Assembly: GCA_964017185.1 (NCBI GenBank)
Contig: OZ024882.1
Span: 36,194,488 to 36,258,487 of the forward strand
Origin: Rugalucina vietnamica
Lineage: Eukaryota > Mollusca > Bivalvia > Lucinida > Lucinidae
Direction of reading: 5' to 3'
DNA: 64,000 bases
Shown here: positions 1-11,484 of the stretch, in pieces
How the letters are laid out: the number at the start of each line of letters is the position of its first letter
Position numbering within the stretch: the first letter of the stretch is position 1
The notes under the pieces: model-generated
Told to the model about the DNA's origin: nothing
What the model saw: only the letters and a program-made list of their open reading frames with translations
Database searches by the model: none
Position numbers and translations under genes: made by a program

Positions 1-152
1 TGTGCAGATGTGCAAGTGTGCAGATGTGCAAATGTGCAGACGTGCAAATGTGCGATGTGCAAATATGCAGATGTGTAGATGTGCAGACGTGCAGATGTGC
101 AGATGTTTAGATGTGCAGAAGTGCAGATGTGCAAATGTACAGATGTGCAGAC
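1..152. repeat. (TGTGCAGA)n-type minisatellite, runs off the left edge
   Basis: Imperfect tandem repeats of 7-9 bases such as TGTGCAGATGTGCAAATG. It ends near 152. Confidence 0.9.
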
Positions 153-232
153 CTGTCTTAACTCAATGATACTTACCTACACACGCAACTTATAGCTAGT
201 TCATTTTTAAAAACTGAGACCCAGGGTGCGCA

Positions 233-357
233 CCTATACGCCAATTTTCTGAAAACTCATATGCCAAATTTTATATGCCAATTTCTGGCGCTAGCGCTTA
301 TTTGAAATTGGCATATAAAAATTGACATATAAGTTTTTAGAAAATTGGCATATAGTG
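233..357. repeat. palindromic MITE-like hairpin
   Basis: CTATACGCCAATTTTCTGAA at the left is answered by AGAAAATTGGCATATAG at the right, around the centre TGGCGCTAGCGCT. Stem of about 55 bp with mismatches. Confidence 0.7.
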
Positions 358-1180
358 GCAGTCATTACCACAGTATGTTAACTTATTACGTAATCAATGT
401 ACTACAATCGGATGTGGATCGTGTGTAAACAATGATTACACATATTCGTTTGTTACATGTTTATGGAAATCTTTATAATTTGAGGTTTCATCTCGGAAAA
501 ATTGTGTGACATAATATGATTTAGCTACGGTCGCCTGAATAGGGTAAGTTAGCAGTATTTTCGTATGTTTTTGTGTTTTAATTCTTTTGTTCAATGATAA
601 ACTCACTGCCCAGGCAAACTTTTCGTGGCCGACTGATCGCTTACATGTCGAGTTTTTAAACGTAAAAGGTCATATATCTATCTTTATACTAGTGTATGAA
701 ATAGGTATTTTAGTTATCTAGAGGTTGTTCAAAGGATTCTATCAGATTCCTCCGAGAAAAGGTTCTAAATTGATTCTAAAAGACACCCACTACAAATCTA
801 AAGTCGTCCCATTTTTTTTACTGCAAGGTGTACGACTTAATGATTTTATATGATGCAGTGATATACCATTTCCTGCAGTTAATGCATCCGTTCTTGCAGT
901 AAATGCATCCTTTTATTGCAGTTTATGTACCCGTTATTTCGGTCACTATGTCTGATACTACTTACTGAACCACTAATAATAACTTTGGTAGCCACTACTA
1001 CTTTTACGCACTCTTTCGTTACCTTTCTTCATACATGCACGAGTTTCGTTGGCCATTTAAATAAGATTTTCATTTTATGTTAACCCAAACCTGAGTAAAG
1101 GTATGATTTGGAATATATTATATATGACCTATTTATTAACTCTTTCTAAGAAGACCATCTGATTACTGTTAAACTATTTT
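358..1180. other. no recognised gene
   Basis: AT-rich sequence without a splice-framed or conserved open frame and without an identifiable repeat in this window. Confidence 0.5.
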
Positions 1181-1693
1181 GGTTTGAGCCTGCCCAGGAA
1201 AAGTGGTTAAAGTCAAACCATCCATGCATATTATAAGCCTTTGTGGCTAACTTGGATGGTACGTCACGCGTATGTCGTACATACGTGAGCATACGTAGCT
1301 CATACTCCTCGACACGTAGCTCATACACCTCCATGATACGCCGAGGCGCTACGTTTTTTATTTGTGCACTTAAAAATTCGTAGCACGTACGTAGCAGGTC
1401 CGATACGCCGTACATACGTCACACATACGCCGTACATACGATTTCCAGCAATGTGGCAGATGTGCTGCGTACGTATCGCTGTTGTAGAGTATGTGTGACG
1501 AATAAGGAGTATTAGGAAAATTTTCCAAGAAAATCTTAATGCTTCTATATAATTGTTTTCGTTCTTCCGAAGTCATGGATCAGATGTTTCTCACGGTTCG
1601 GGGTGCCGTGCAGTGATTGTTCAAATGTACGCTTGGTGTGGCCTCTGTCTTTGATCATGTCGTCTTACGCCCAGGATGGGGAGCTTGGAGACC

Positions 1694-1724
<31 letters not shown>

Positions 1725-2170
1725 ACACCTCGTTTTTTTCTTCGGTGTTAATCTAGATTATGTAGATTTTGCCGGTGGCATCTTCCACCTCTGTAATGTG
1801 CGACGAATTGCCTGAACAAAGTGAACACAACCGTTTGTGTTCGCCTAGGTATTAAAAAGCAATTGGTACAGAACAGATACACCGCAGATAGGAATGGAAC
1901 GTAGTACATACGTCGCAGATACGTCACGCGTACATATATACGGCATACGTACGTAGAACATTCGCCTTGATGCGCCGTACATACGAAAGTGAAATTTCAT
2001 TGGAATACTGATACGTCACTGATACGACGCGGGAACGTAGTAAGAACGTCAGACGTACGTGCTACATACGTCGCTCGAACAAAATACGGCTCAGACCTCG
2101 GCGTATCGAAAATCTCATAGATACGCGATCGATAGGCCGCTGATACGTGAATGTGTGGCAGGCTATTAAC
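1181..2170. repeat. repeat region with ATACGTRYG words
   Basis: It begins with GTTTGAGCCTGCCCAGGAAA and a hairpin AACCATCCA..TGGATGGT (1219-1260), which also occurs at 5954-6040. The rest consists of short 'TACGTCACGCGTATG' and 'CGTACATACG' words in both orientations, interrupted by poly(C) and (AC)n at 1691-1728. It resembles the interiors of the 4667-5872 and 9717-10782 elements, but clear termini were not found. Confidence 0.5.
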
Positions 2171-2179
2171 GACGGTTTG

Positions 2180-2775
2180 CACCAGTTCCGCCGATGGTGT
2201 TCCGGTGAAACCCCTGATTTTGCCGGAATAACCCGTAGTTGTACCGATTACTGAAGGTTTATACCGGATTATGACGGTCGAGCCCCGGTGGTCTCACGGT
2301 TTGTTCCGGTGTATCCCCGCTGTTGTCCGGTTTTTGACATTCCTCCTGGTTCGCCCTGGTTGCATTAAATATTTAATAAAATCGTGAAGGCTCCCCGGTA
2401 AGCCCCGTTTACACATTCACGCTTTCCTCTACGATTCACCACGATTCACTCCGATTTCTTTTGGTCAGAAAAATCGGGATGAATCGTGGCCGAAAAGTGG
2501 AAATATTCAGTGTCACTACGATTCCGGTAAGAATGTCCACGATATAAGTACGGTGTCTGTAAGGTATCGCTACGAATCAATGACGATTCATGACGGCAAC
2601 GCTACGGTGAACGGTGGCACAACGAATAATCACGGTGCATGTATGGTTCGATACGGTATAACAACGATTCACAGCGGTAGCCGTCATGGCCAAGCGTGGA
2701 GTTTTGTGCCCAAGGGCAACGATCAAAACAAGCGGTTACAGAGAAGTTCTTTGAAAAGCGTGTATGGACAACAGA
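2180..2775. repeat. repeat region with CCGGTNTTTRCCGG-like and CACGATTCA words
   Basis: Short 'TTCCGGTGAAACCCC' words (2205-2400) are followed by 'CACGATTCACTACGATT' words (2405-2700). The start at about 2403, CCCCGTTTACACATTCACGC, resembles the GTTTACAC ends of the other word-array elements. Probable non-autonomous element, ends unresolved. Confidence 0.4.
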
Positions 2776-3757
2776 TGGGCCAAGGTCAAGAGATGACACT
2801 GACCTTAATTAATCACATACATTCATTCACTCCATCAGTTCTCTTCATCTACCACTTTTCAGGTCTCAAGCTGCAACAGTTTTAAAACAAATCCATTGTT
2901 TTCAATTTTCCTCATGTAAAAGCATATGTTTCAAAAATTGACCTTGCTGTAAAATAAGTCAAGGTCACCCAAGGGTCATCATTTGATAAAACTACAATGG
3001 GCTAGAGTTCTAAATGCTACATACCGGGCCAAGTTCTGTTAAAATTGACTTGCCGGTTCTGGAGAAGAAGATTTTTGAGTGGTCTTTACCATATCTGGGC
3101 GTGGTGGCCATCTTGATCATGTGACAAGCATTTTGCAATCACATTTTTGTTAACACTGCCCATGGAAGCCCCACTTAAAATTTGGCTTTCATTGGCCAAA
3201 CAGTTTTAGAGAAGAAGATCTTTGAAAAGTGTGTGAGGACAATAGACCGGCCAAGGTCAAAAGATGACCTTCACCTACCTTCATTTATTCCATAAGTTGT
3301 TTGCATCTACCATTTTTCAGGTCTCAGGCTGCAATAGTTTTCAAAAAATCCATATTTTTCAATTTTTCCCATGTAAAAGCCAATGTTTCCAAAATTGAAC
3401 TTGCCGTAAAATAGGTCAAGGTCATCGCAGGGTCATGATTTATATATACATTGTAGTACTTGGGCCATAGATGCTTCATGCCAAGTTTCGTTAAAATCGG
3501 TTCACCTGTTCCAAAGAAGATTTTTGAAGGGTTTACCATATATAGGCATGCCGGCCATCTTGGTCATGTGACCTGGATTATTTATATATGCATTGGTTCC
3601 CACTTCCTATAGATGCTTCATATAAAATTTGGCTTTGATTGGCCAAGCGGTTTCTGAGACGAAGATCTTTGAAAATGTGAACGCACGGACGGATGCACGG
3701 ACGCCGGCTCGAGTACCATACTATAAGCTCCCCATGAGCATTCGGCTCAGGTGAGCT
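2775..3757 (+). repeat. tandem-core interspersed element (AGGTCAAGGTCA family)
   Basis: Two to three diverged units of the same family as 31675-35545, with 'CTTGCCGTAAAATAGGTCAA', 'GCCATCTTGGTCATGTGACC' and 'ATAAAATTTGGCTTTGATTG'. It ends with an ACGGACGGATGCACGGACG tract and the terminal hairpin half GGCTCAGGTGAGCT near 3744-3757. Confidence 0.65.
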
Positions 3758-4496
3758 AAAACGTACCAATTCTTCACAAGTCAAACCATAAACATATGAA
3801 CTTTGAGTATAAATAACGCCCCCGCCCCCTCTCCTCCAAAAAAAAAAAAAAAAACAAGAAAATAAATAAATAAATAAATAAAAATAATAATAATCGAAAT
3901 TGAACGTATGCAAATGTCACAATACGTGACATTTTGTTATCAATTTTCACATTAGTGTGAAATATTGGAATGCTATAGGTGACACATTGGTACAATTTCT
4001 TCACGGGCTGTGAGATTTGGTACCAATAGTTTACAATGTCAAATTTGCGGCTCAACAGAGCTTTGGTAATAGTTACAACAGGGGCGATGGCGGATGGTGT
4101 CAGAATCATGCATATTCACCTGATATTTCCTAGTTGTCTCTGTTTAACTTGACCAGCTGCATCAGCGTCTGTAGTTTCACTTTCCCCTGCCTGAAAAATC
4201 AGGTAGCACTTGCATATTTGGGTAGACAGTATTGTCGCAAAATAAACTCCCTTATGTTAGGCAATGATGTAGTGCAGCATAATTGGATATCAATCCAATG
4301 TGGGTGGGTTACAACCTCACACAATGGAGGGGGTTGGAACGCTTATTGACATCATAATTCATTGTGTTGGCATTACAACGCCTCGGTTTCGTTCGTAGTG
4401 TGCGCCAATTAATTTAACTAGGGGCCTCCGCCCATATAGATGGGCTGCTTGTGCCTCCAGGAAACGCTTAAATACGCTATTGACTGACCATCTGAG

Positions 4497-5929
4497 CCCA
4501 GTTGTTCAAAACTAACGACGTCGTTAGTTAACGTTTCGTTAAAATTTCAAACATTAATATTACAAATACACTGTTATTTTTTAGAATCCTTTGCACTGCA
4601 AGGGATTCTCACATTTTTTCAACAAAAAATAACAGTGTATTTGTTACTTTAGCTGATATTTGCTTATGCAGCTTTCACACTTATCACGATTCGACCACGA
4701 TTGGTATCGTGGTCTTCATCGTGGACCAATCGGGACAATCGTATCCAATCTTATCAGATCGCATCACATCTTGGTGTCAATCGTGATAATCGGGCTAATC
4801 GTGGAATTTTTTTTGTCTGCCAAAAATTTTGCCACGATTACCACGATTGGCGGGACTATCGTGACCATCGCATCAGATCGTATGACATCGGAACAAATCG
4901 CAACAAATCGTATCTTATCTTGTTCCTAAATCGCGGTAATCGGGATCGACCAAAACACCGCGATCTGTTGAGATGAGTTGCGATCTCCTACGAATTGTTA
5001 CGGTCTGTTACGATTCGAGAAAAACTGCCTGGCCCGATTAACTACAAGGCGATGCGAATGACTCCCGATAGGATACGATCTGATACGAGTAAATGCGATG
5101 AGACACGACAAGCCACGCTTTTGTCAAGGATGCTTACGATCTGTTACGAATTGACAAAACATTAAATTCATCGGGCAAGATAAATGACTTTTATTCTTTG
5201 ATCAAGAATACAAAAGTAAATATCAATACGGTCCTTTTCAGTATTAATTCGAAATCTGAAGGATGCCATGAAATGGCAGCAGAGACAGGGGTAGAAAGGG
5301 GAAGGATAAGGCTTTATCATAAGCATGCATTAATAATGCAAACGTCGCATTCTCTTCATTCTCAGCTCCTCTATCATCATTGTTGTTTCGTCTTCAGAGA
5401 TTAAAAACGTAATGCGGTATATGTTTGATTTCGAAGTATATATACCAATCGCGGTCTCATCGTGACACAATCGTGGCCACAATCACCAATACGTCAAGCC
5501 AACAATCGTGAACTATCGCAACACATCGTATCAGTTCTTGAGACTCGTACCAGATCGCATCTATGCGTATCAGTTCGTATCAAATCGCGGTCACGTATCG
5601 TGATAATCGTGTCAGGTCGCATAAGGATCGCGGGCTTAATCGTAATAATCCTATCGGATCGCAACTAATCGTACCTATCCGGGACCAGTATCGTGTCACC
5701 AGATTTTGACCGATCGCCACCCTATCGTATCGGATCGCAACAGATCGTATCAAAACGCAACGACTTGCAACAGAACGCATCAGAGCGTCAAATTTTGGCA
5801 AAATGTCCCGATTAGCTACGATTTGTCAATCGTGGCAATCGTAACAGATCGTGCTCTAGTGTGAAAGCCGCATTAACAATTTTATGTCTATACGATATCG
5901 TTAAGCTAACGATGCTTTGAACAACTGGG
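4497..5929. mobile_element. TIR element with CCCAGTTGTTCAAA ends, interrupted
   Basis: Ends CCCAGTTGTTCAAA and TTTGAACAACTGGG. Just inside are CTAACGACGTCGTTAGTTAA and CGATATCGTTAAGCTAACGA, and a hairpin built on AAATACACTGTTATTTTTT (4566-4645). The middle is occupied by a second element (4667-5872). A related end occurs alone near 35770-35785. Confidence 0.6.
4667..5872. mobile_element. Harbinger-like non-autonomous element with TTA TSD
   Basis: Termini TGCAGCTTTCACACT and AGTGTGAAAGCCGCA, flanked by TTA (4664-4666 and 5873-5875). The interior is composed of AATCGTGRYAATCG-type words in both orientations. The termini and the word structure resemble the 9717-10782 element. Confidence 0.65.
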
Positions 5930-5953
5930 TCCAGATTACTGGTTAACCACTTG

Positions 5954-6040
5954 AAGGTTTGAGCCTGTCGAAGAAAAGTCGTTCAAGTCAAACCATCCAT
6001 CATACACGTTTTTAAGCCTTAGTGGCTTGCATGGCTGGTT
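5954..6040. repeat. hairpin repeat, second copy of 1181-1260
   Basis: GGTTTGAGCCTGTCGAAGAA, then TCAAACCATCCAT and a partial inverse ATGGCTGGTT. About 80 bp shared with 1181-1260. Confidence 0.6.
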
Positions 6041-6330
6041 ATATTTGGATGTCATGACATCCTTATTTTGGGGTAAAAGTCCCATAAACTGGACGCAACG
6101 TCCCGACATCTGTTGACTGGGACTTAAAGCTTCAATTCAAACAAACAAAAAATAACGAGCCGTTTTGGAGAAAATGTCGATATGCACCTCAAAAATTATG
6201 CAAATCGGGTGAAAATACCAATATGATAGTCGCACAGTGTACGCTTATGCACAATTTTCGGAAAAGATCTGGATGTGCGCTTATTTGAGTATGCGCTAAA
6301 TAGGGTCGAATAAGAATGCAATTCTCTTAC

Positions 6331-7132
6331 AGTTGCTTGTTTAACTTTTGCTTTCGTTGCTGATTGGAAATCTCGATGGCATCTTGTTAGTAACAAGGCT
6401 CTGAAATTACATGTCCTACGAGGCGTTGATTCAGATGGTACTTTGTACATTGACAAACACCGACACAGGTTTGCAAAGACAACACTACGGCTGGGCTCGC
6501 AGCTGATTGCCTGTAACAAATATAGAAAGAACGAAACAATCAACACTGTGTGGAGTATGGGGGTGTATGGGTAACTGTTTGTTTTGTTTTTGTTTTTCTT
6601 TTCTGTGTTTCTTAATGAAGACGAGTTTTATATACATTCCTTCATTTACAATTCATAAATGGAATGATAATGCCAACAATGAGTTCATTTTCTGAGAACA
6701 CACCTTTACAGATGGAGCCATCGCTTCTTGACCACTGCATCATTACTGACTATGGGACTTACATAGATTGTGGGTACACGTTAGAACCGCCTCGCCGTAC
6801 ATGCGTCTCTCTAAAAGACACAACACGACAGCAGCCTCGTTCCGGAATTTCAACGGTCTACCATTGAGTAACCGCGATTCAACCAGAAGAATTTAAACTT
6901 ACAATTTTTAGACAGCGAGAAAGACAATCACCCTGAGACATAAAACTTTAATTCAAACAAACACACATACTTTTTCGTAGATCAGATGTACAAGGGCTTG
7001 TAGTTTACTCTCTGTATTGATGCGTAAGGACTGCATCTGTGGAACCAAAGTTTGAAATGTCTCCCGTGATAGTCTGCACAGAATACCGTTTGCCTTCAAA
7101 ATATCTTTGTCTTCACAATACGTCTGACTTTC
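6331..7132 (-). CDS. diverged second eIF4G-like MIF4G fragment (two exons)
   Basis: Exon 7132-6971 (acceptor TTTTGCAG, donor GAAAAA|GTATGTG, 54 codons) encodes RETFQTLVPQMQSLRINTES and ends LIYEK. Exon 6510-6331 (acceptor GTTACAG, likely donor ACT|GTAAGA, 60 codons) encodes AISCEPSRSVVFANLCRCLS, then KVPSES and NFRALLLTRCHRDF. The intron falls after E-K exactly as in the main gene (51853/51028). Over FQTLV..EK, 19 of 29 residues are identical to the main gene. Both frames are open, so this is not a simple decayed copy. No exons for the rest of the domain are recognised downstream, and the eIF4E site and RRSLGN segment are absent. It could be a lineage-specific paralogue with a short MIF4G domain (compare PAIP1-type proteins) or a partial duplication. 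Confidence 0.6.
6735..6830. repeat. half copy of the GCCTCG palindrome family
   Basis: GATTGTGGGTACACGTTAGA then ACCGCCTCGCCGT, without the second arm. It lies in the intron region of the eIF4G-like fragment. Confidence 0.5.
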
Positions 7133-7149
7133 CTGCAAAACAAACAATC

Positions 7150-7653
7150 AATGTAATATAGTTTAAGGCATCTATCGATAAGATTTGGTTTGGTTATTTC
7201 CGTATAATGTGTACCCCCTTACACCCAAATATTATGTAGACAAGAAAAGATATGACACAAGTGTCGTATCAATAGCCTCAATTTTCTATCGCAGTCAATA
7301 ACGTATAAGACAAACCGCGCAAGGTCAACGGTTTGGTAAAATATGCCGCAAATTCAACCAATGTATTTCCATAGACAAAGATAGCTTGATTCAACAAACA
7401 TCAGAAGCACGTCGGAGACACGTAACAAATGCGTTTAATACATACGTGGTTTGTCAGAAAAGTTCGTGTACACCATTTATATTTTCAACAGAAAAAGGAA
7501 TATATCTGCTTTTGCAAAAGTATTTTATAAGCAAATATACATGAAATTTTATTGAAATCTGACAAGCAACATGTCATCTACAGCCTTTTCCCTGCACTTC
7601 CGAACCGAGTGCGGGGCAAAGGTCAACGTCTCTGTATGACGTTACTTGACATT
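7150..7653. other. no recognised gene
   Basis: Probable intron or intergenic sequence between the eIF4G-like exon and the candidate upstream exon. No conserved frame. Confidence 0.4.
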
Positions 7654-7868
7654 TTAAACTGCCAGCGCGTTATACATTTGTTTCAGGGTGTTTTCTTTAA
7701 CAAAAGATCCTTGGCTATGTCTGTGTATCCAGCTATCAAATGCAGATACGCCGCACCAATTCTCGCAAAATTGTTCGACCACCTGTTGAACATGTGTAAC
7801 AATTTCTTGCGGGGAGCATGCCAGACAGGTGATCTTCCGTTTATCATCACAGGTGGACTTCTGAGCAG
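7654..7868 (-). CDS. possible exon upstream of the eIF4G-like fragment
   Basis: Acceptor CGGTTTTCAG|CTGCTC at 7868. The frame is open to TAA at 7654 (AAQKSTCDDKRKITCLACSP, then QEIVTHVQQVVEQFCENWCG, ending QMYNALAV). It may be the last exon of an unrelated gene, or an exon joined to 7132 by the weak donor GCA|GTTTAA. I do not recognise the domain. The Cys spacing (C-x8-C-x2-C) is not a clear zinc site. Confidence 0.3.
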
Positions 7869-7869
7869 C

Positions 7870-9200
7870 TGAAAACCGACTGTGCCACAACTACTGTGAA
7901 CTAAATAGTAGCTGACAGACCGATGACTTTTCTTTTGTTTGTAACATTTTCATCGTATCTGTGGGTGATTTCCTTAACGAAACATACACAATCGGCGTCG
8001 GCTGTTCTCCGACGTCAAATTACACCATTATTTCAAACAGATTTTTCGGTCTGCTCCTGATTTTTTTTTCACATAAATCAAACTACACTGGCGCCAAGTC
8101 GGAATCTTTCTGAAACTGAAGTCAGTGTTATATGGTTTAAGGACGAAATATTTTAATGTTATACCATATTTAAGTGCCGTTGACAGGGAAAAAAACACAT
8201 TATGAAAATCGTCACATTTTATTGACGTTTTGGCACCTGTGGCCCTACGTACGCTTAAGTAGAAAATATGTCATATTTAACATGTTGATACTTCAAATTG
8301 AAACAAATTCCTCAAATATGCTCATTAGATATTGCTGCTTATATTTATACAAAAACAAAAAACTAAAGTAACAACACTTTACTTTTCCTGCTAGCCAAGG
8401 TGTCCACAAACCTCGTACATGTGCGTTCTGTACGCTTGGTGTACGTTAAAGTATTTTTAAGCATGCATCATGCTTAAAGCTCGACGTGTCTCGGGTAGTA
8501 TGTGTGTTATACGAATAAGTTCAACACGCGTTACATTAAACGTTTGATACGCGCCTATACTGTATTGTGTGCTTAACATAACTGACATAACACAAAAGTA
8601 ATCCAAAATTTTCAGCATGCTTTTAAAGATTGACGTGTATGTATATGTATGGGTATATACTAAGAGGATATTTTACTTTTTTGAGTTGAATACCAAATAT
8701 ATTTAATCGAGTGTGTTGATTTTGTACATTTTCCCATTGAAGATGCAGGCGGTGAAAATGCAAAACAAAATAAAAAAAAAATATTGAAAACACAAATATT
8801 TTGGTACACTCTTCCTTACGTTCTGAATAAAAAATTAAGATAATGAATGGAATCGTCAGAAGTTATCAGAAATAGTTAAATATCGGCTGATATAAATCAC
8901 TTGTGAAAATCATCAGATATCTCAGCATACACTTTACATAATTTACACCTATGTAATACATTAATCTTTTTTGCCATTGAAGATACGGTTATACATCATT
9001 TCAAAATTCAATATTTGATAATGCAACATTCATCTGTCTGGGCCTACCAGTTATCGCCAGTACTGAACAACTTTTTTCAGCGTTCTGCTAAATAGACTCC
9101 ATAAAAAGGAAGAATAAAAACGAATGAAGAAGGAAAAGAAACTTATTATAATAACAAAAAAAAAAAAATGAAAAGTAAAATAAAATAAAATTAAAAAAAA
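7870..9200. other. no recognised gene
   Basis: AT-rich sequence, with A-rich runs near 8770 and 9150-9205. No splice-framed conserved open frame. Confidence 0.4.
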
Positions 9201-9204
9201 TGAA

Positions 9205-9279
9205 TAGCGGATACGCGGCGAGATTCGAACCTGTAAGTCTGATTAGAAGACCGATGCGGACTTGAGCTAATGGGGCCGA
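9205..9279 (-). repeat. tRNA-like sequence (Arg-TCT-like), degenerate
   Basis: Minus strand: CCCCATTAGCTCAAGTCCGC, a CTTCTAA anticodon loop and CAGGTTCGAATCTCGCCGCG. The D-arm is too short for a sound tRNA. The AT-rich tail on the minus strand suggests a SINE relic. Confidence 0.45.
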
Positions 9280-9399
9280 TAGACTTTAAACGGCATTACT
9301 CAGTTTATTATTAACATTTATGGTCTATAAATAATAATCTAAAAATAGTTGCCATTATCGGCTGGTTTCCCGTTATCAGGTTTATGTTATATGTAAATA

Positions 9400-11481
9400 C
9401 GTGGCTTGTCCCAAAAGTCCCGTTACACATACATTTTATTCTGAACGGATAGCAGGAACCAACAACAGTAACTCATGCAGAACAATTTGCCATATTGGAA
9501 CTTATTTTACTGTACAACATGATACTAACGTCAATGACCTCACTGCTACAATTACCTTGTTAACCATGAGTAGGCATGACCGGAGCAGGTCAAATTATGC
9601 AAAATGTTTTCGTAATTTCTATTTTTCGCTGTCTGCCAAATCAACATAGGTATAAAGTGATCATTTAGAAAAATATACCAGCCTAGTTATCATTCTATGA
9701 GCATCATTTAGTGATAATACTGCGTTTACACTATGTTCCCGGCGGTCACGGCGGCCACGTTTCAGACAACCGTGAGCATAACGGGATAACCGTGAGGCGA
9801 CGCAGGGGAACGGGATTGGCAAACGTAGCACGCCGGGATAACCGTGGACACCGTGACAAATTTTTTGACAGTTTAAAAATCTGCCACGGCAGTCACGGCG
9901 GAAATGAGAAACGTAATGGGCCGTGATAAAACGGGCTGAACGTAACACACCGTGACAGAACGTAACAGTACGTAGCGAAACGTGGAGGCGGTCCGTAGTG
10001 CAACGGGAAGCTAGTGAATAGCCCGGCAAGCTACGGGTCTTCCACGTTCTGTTGCGTTTGATCACGGTCGTCTTACGTCTCGTCCCGTTTCCAACGGAAT
10101 ACTCAACACGTCTTGTTGCGTTAAGTTACGGTGCGTTACGGTCTTTGACGGTGTTCACCCCGTTCTACTACGTATGTCACGTTCTGTTACGGTTATCACG
10201 GCGCGTGAAGTTTATAGATATTGAATGACATATCATGGGGACAAGTTCCTTCATACTGGAGCAGTCACTATAGTGAACAATACAGACCATACGCTGCACT
10301 ATGCAACTGAAGAAGAATTACAATCCCGAACTTTCTTAATCAACTCTACAGTCGGTTGTTGAGGAGCGCGATTGTTATTATTATTTCAAATGAATTATTC
10401 GTATACAAAAGTAAAATAATGTGCTTTATACGGTATGGTGTCTACGTTTCGTCCGTAGCTGACCTTGACAGACCGAAAAAAACGTGTCACGCCTGGGTCA
10501 AAACGCAACTGACCGCAACAGAACGTAACAGGCCGTAATAGAACGTGCTTATAACCGTGATAGATCGTGGATAACCGTAACGTACCTTAGCGCCTCCGTG
10601 ACACACCGGCTTATCACTACCACGGCTTGTTACGGATATCGTAACACAACGTAAGAAAACGTAACAAAACGTAATAGATCTTGAAAATCAGAGAAATGTA
10701 TTACCAAAACTCCACGGCACGCTACGTTTCTAGCAAACGGGGCTGCCGGGGCCGCCGGGAACATAGTGTAAACGCAGTATAATGTTATGAAATTTGATAT
10801 TGATTTGATAGTTTGGGAGACAAATAAAGAAGCTTACCTATAAATATTCAACGACAAAATTACGACGTCGGCAAAAACATGCGGAGCAAAAATACAGGGT
10901 CGTTATACTTAAACATCTAAAATATGTCATTTAATGGAAAGCAAGCAAATGTTTAGCTTGATATTAGTTGGTGACTTCAAAACTTTTACACAACACCTAC
11001 TTTTAAAAAGATATATCAGCTAACAGTAATTTTACTTGACCTAATGAAACATTGGGAGTAGTTAACAGTGGATAGCATTTGGTAAATTATTCTACTTTTG
11101 CATGGCTGATCTTTATAGCATTATTTTGACGATTTGCTTTTAAATATTTTACTTAGGTTTCCAAAAATATGCTACAGTTTCATTTAGCTTGATATAAAAC
11201 TAATTTTAAAATGTATTTTTTGTTTGCACTGTATTCATTCAAACGGCAAAATATTAAGAAAAAAATCAAAATTAAAGGCAACGTCATTAGACCTGCTCCG
11301 CTGCAATAGGGGAACAAGGGTTCAAGCGTCCACTGCATTCTAACAAATGCACGTAGCAGTATGAAAATTTGCCCCCAAAGCCCTTAGATATAGGACTTGG
11401 TGATCATAAGTGTTGTAAGCTCTGACGTGCTGTTATTGTGGCAAAACAGTGAGTGTAATGAAACTTTTGGGACAACCCTCG
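9400..11481. mobile_element. mariner-like element, interrupted
   Basis: Outer ends CGTGGCTTGTCCCAAAAGTC and (inverted) CGAGGGTTGTCCCAAAAGTT continue into G/CATTACAC, flanked by TA on both sides (9398-9399 and 11482-11483). Removing the nested element at 9717-10782 leaves about 1.0 kb, a size usual for mariner. No transposase frame survives. Confidence 0.7.
9717..10782. mobile_element. Harbinger-like non-autonomous element nested in the mariner-like element
   Basis: Termini TACTGCGTTTACACTATGTT and AACATAGTGTAAACGCAGTA, reading inward to CCCGGCGG. The flanks give TAA if the ends are TACTGCG..CGCAGTA, or ATAAT if they are ACTGCG..CGCAGT. The interior is a dense array of CGTRRY words such as 'CCGTGATAAAACG' and 'CGTAACAGAACGTAAC'. 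There is no protein; the open frames here are by-products. Coordinates are good to a few bases. Confidence 0.7.
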
Positions 11482-11484
11482 TAT

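Noticed and set aside
3578-4109. Overlapping minus-strand open frames of 111 codons
   Set aside because: They run through poly(A) and (AAAT)n tracts and a tandem-core element. No conserved motif.
4660-4976. Plus-strand frames of about 90 codons with repeated S/N/R motifs
   Set aside because: They are readings of AATCGTG-type words inside a non-autonomous element.
9205-9279. Possible tRNA-Arg gene
   Set aside because: The anticodon loop and B box are recognisable, but the D-arm and acceptor stem do not form a sound cloverleaf and the tail is SINE-like.
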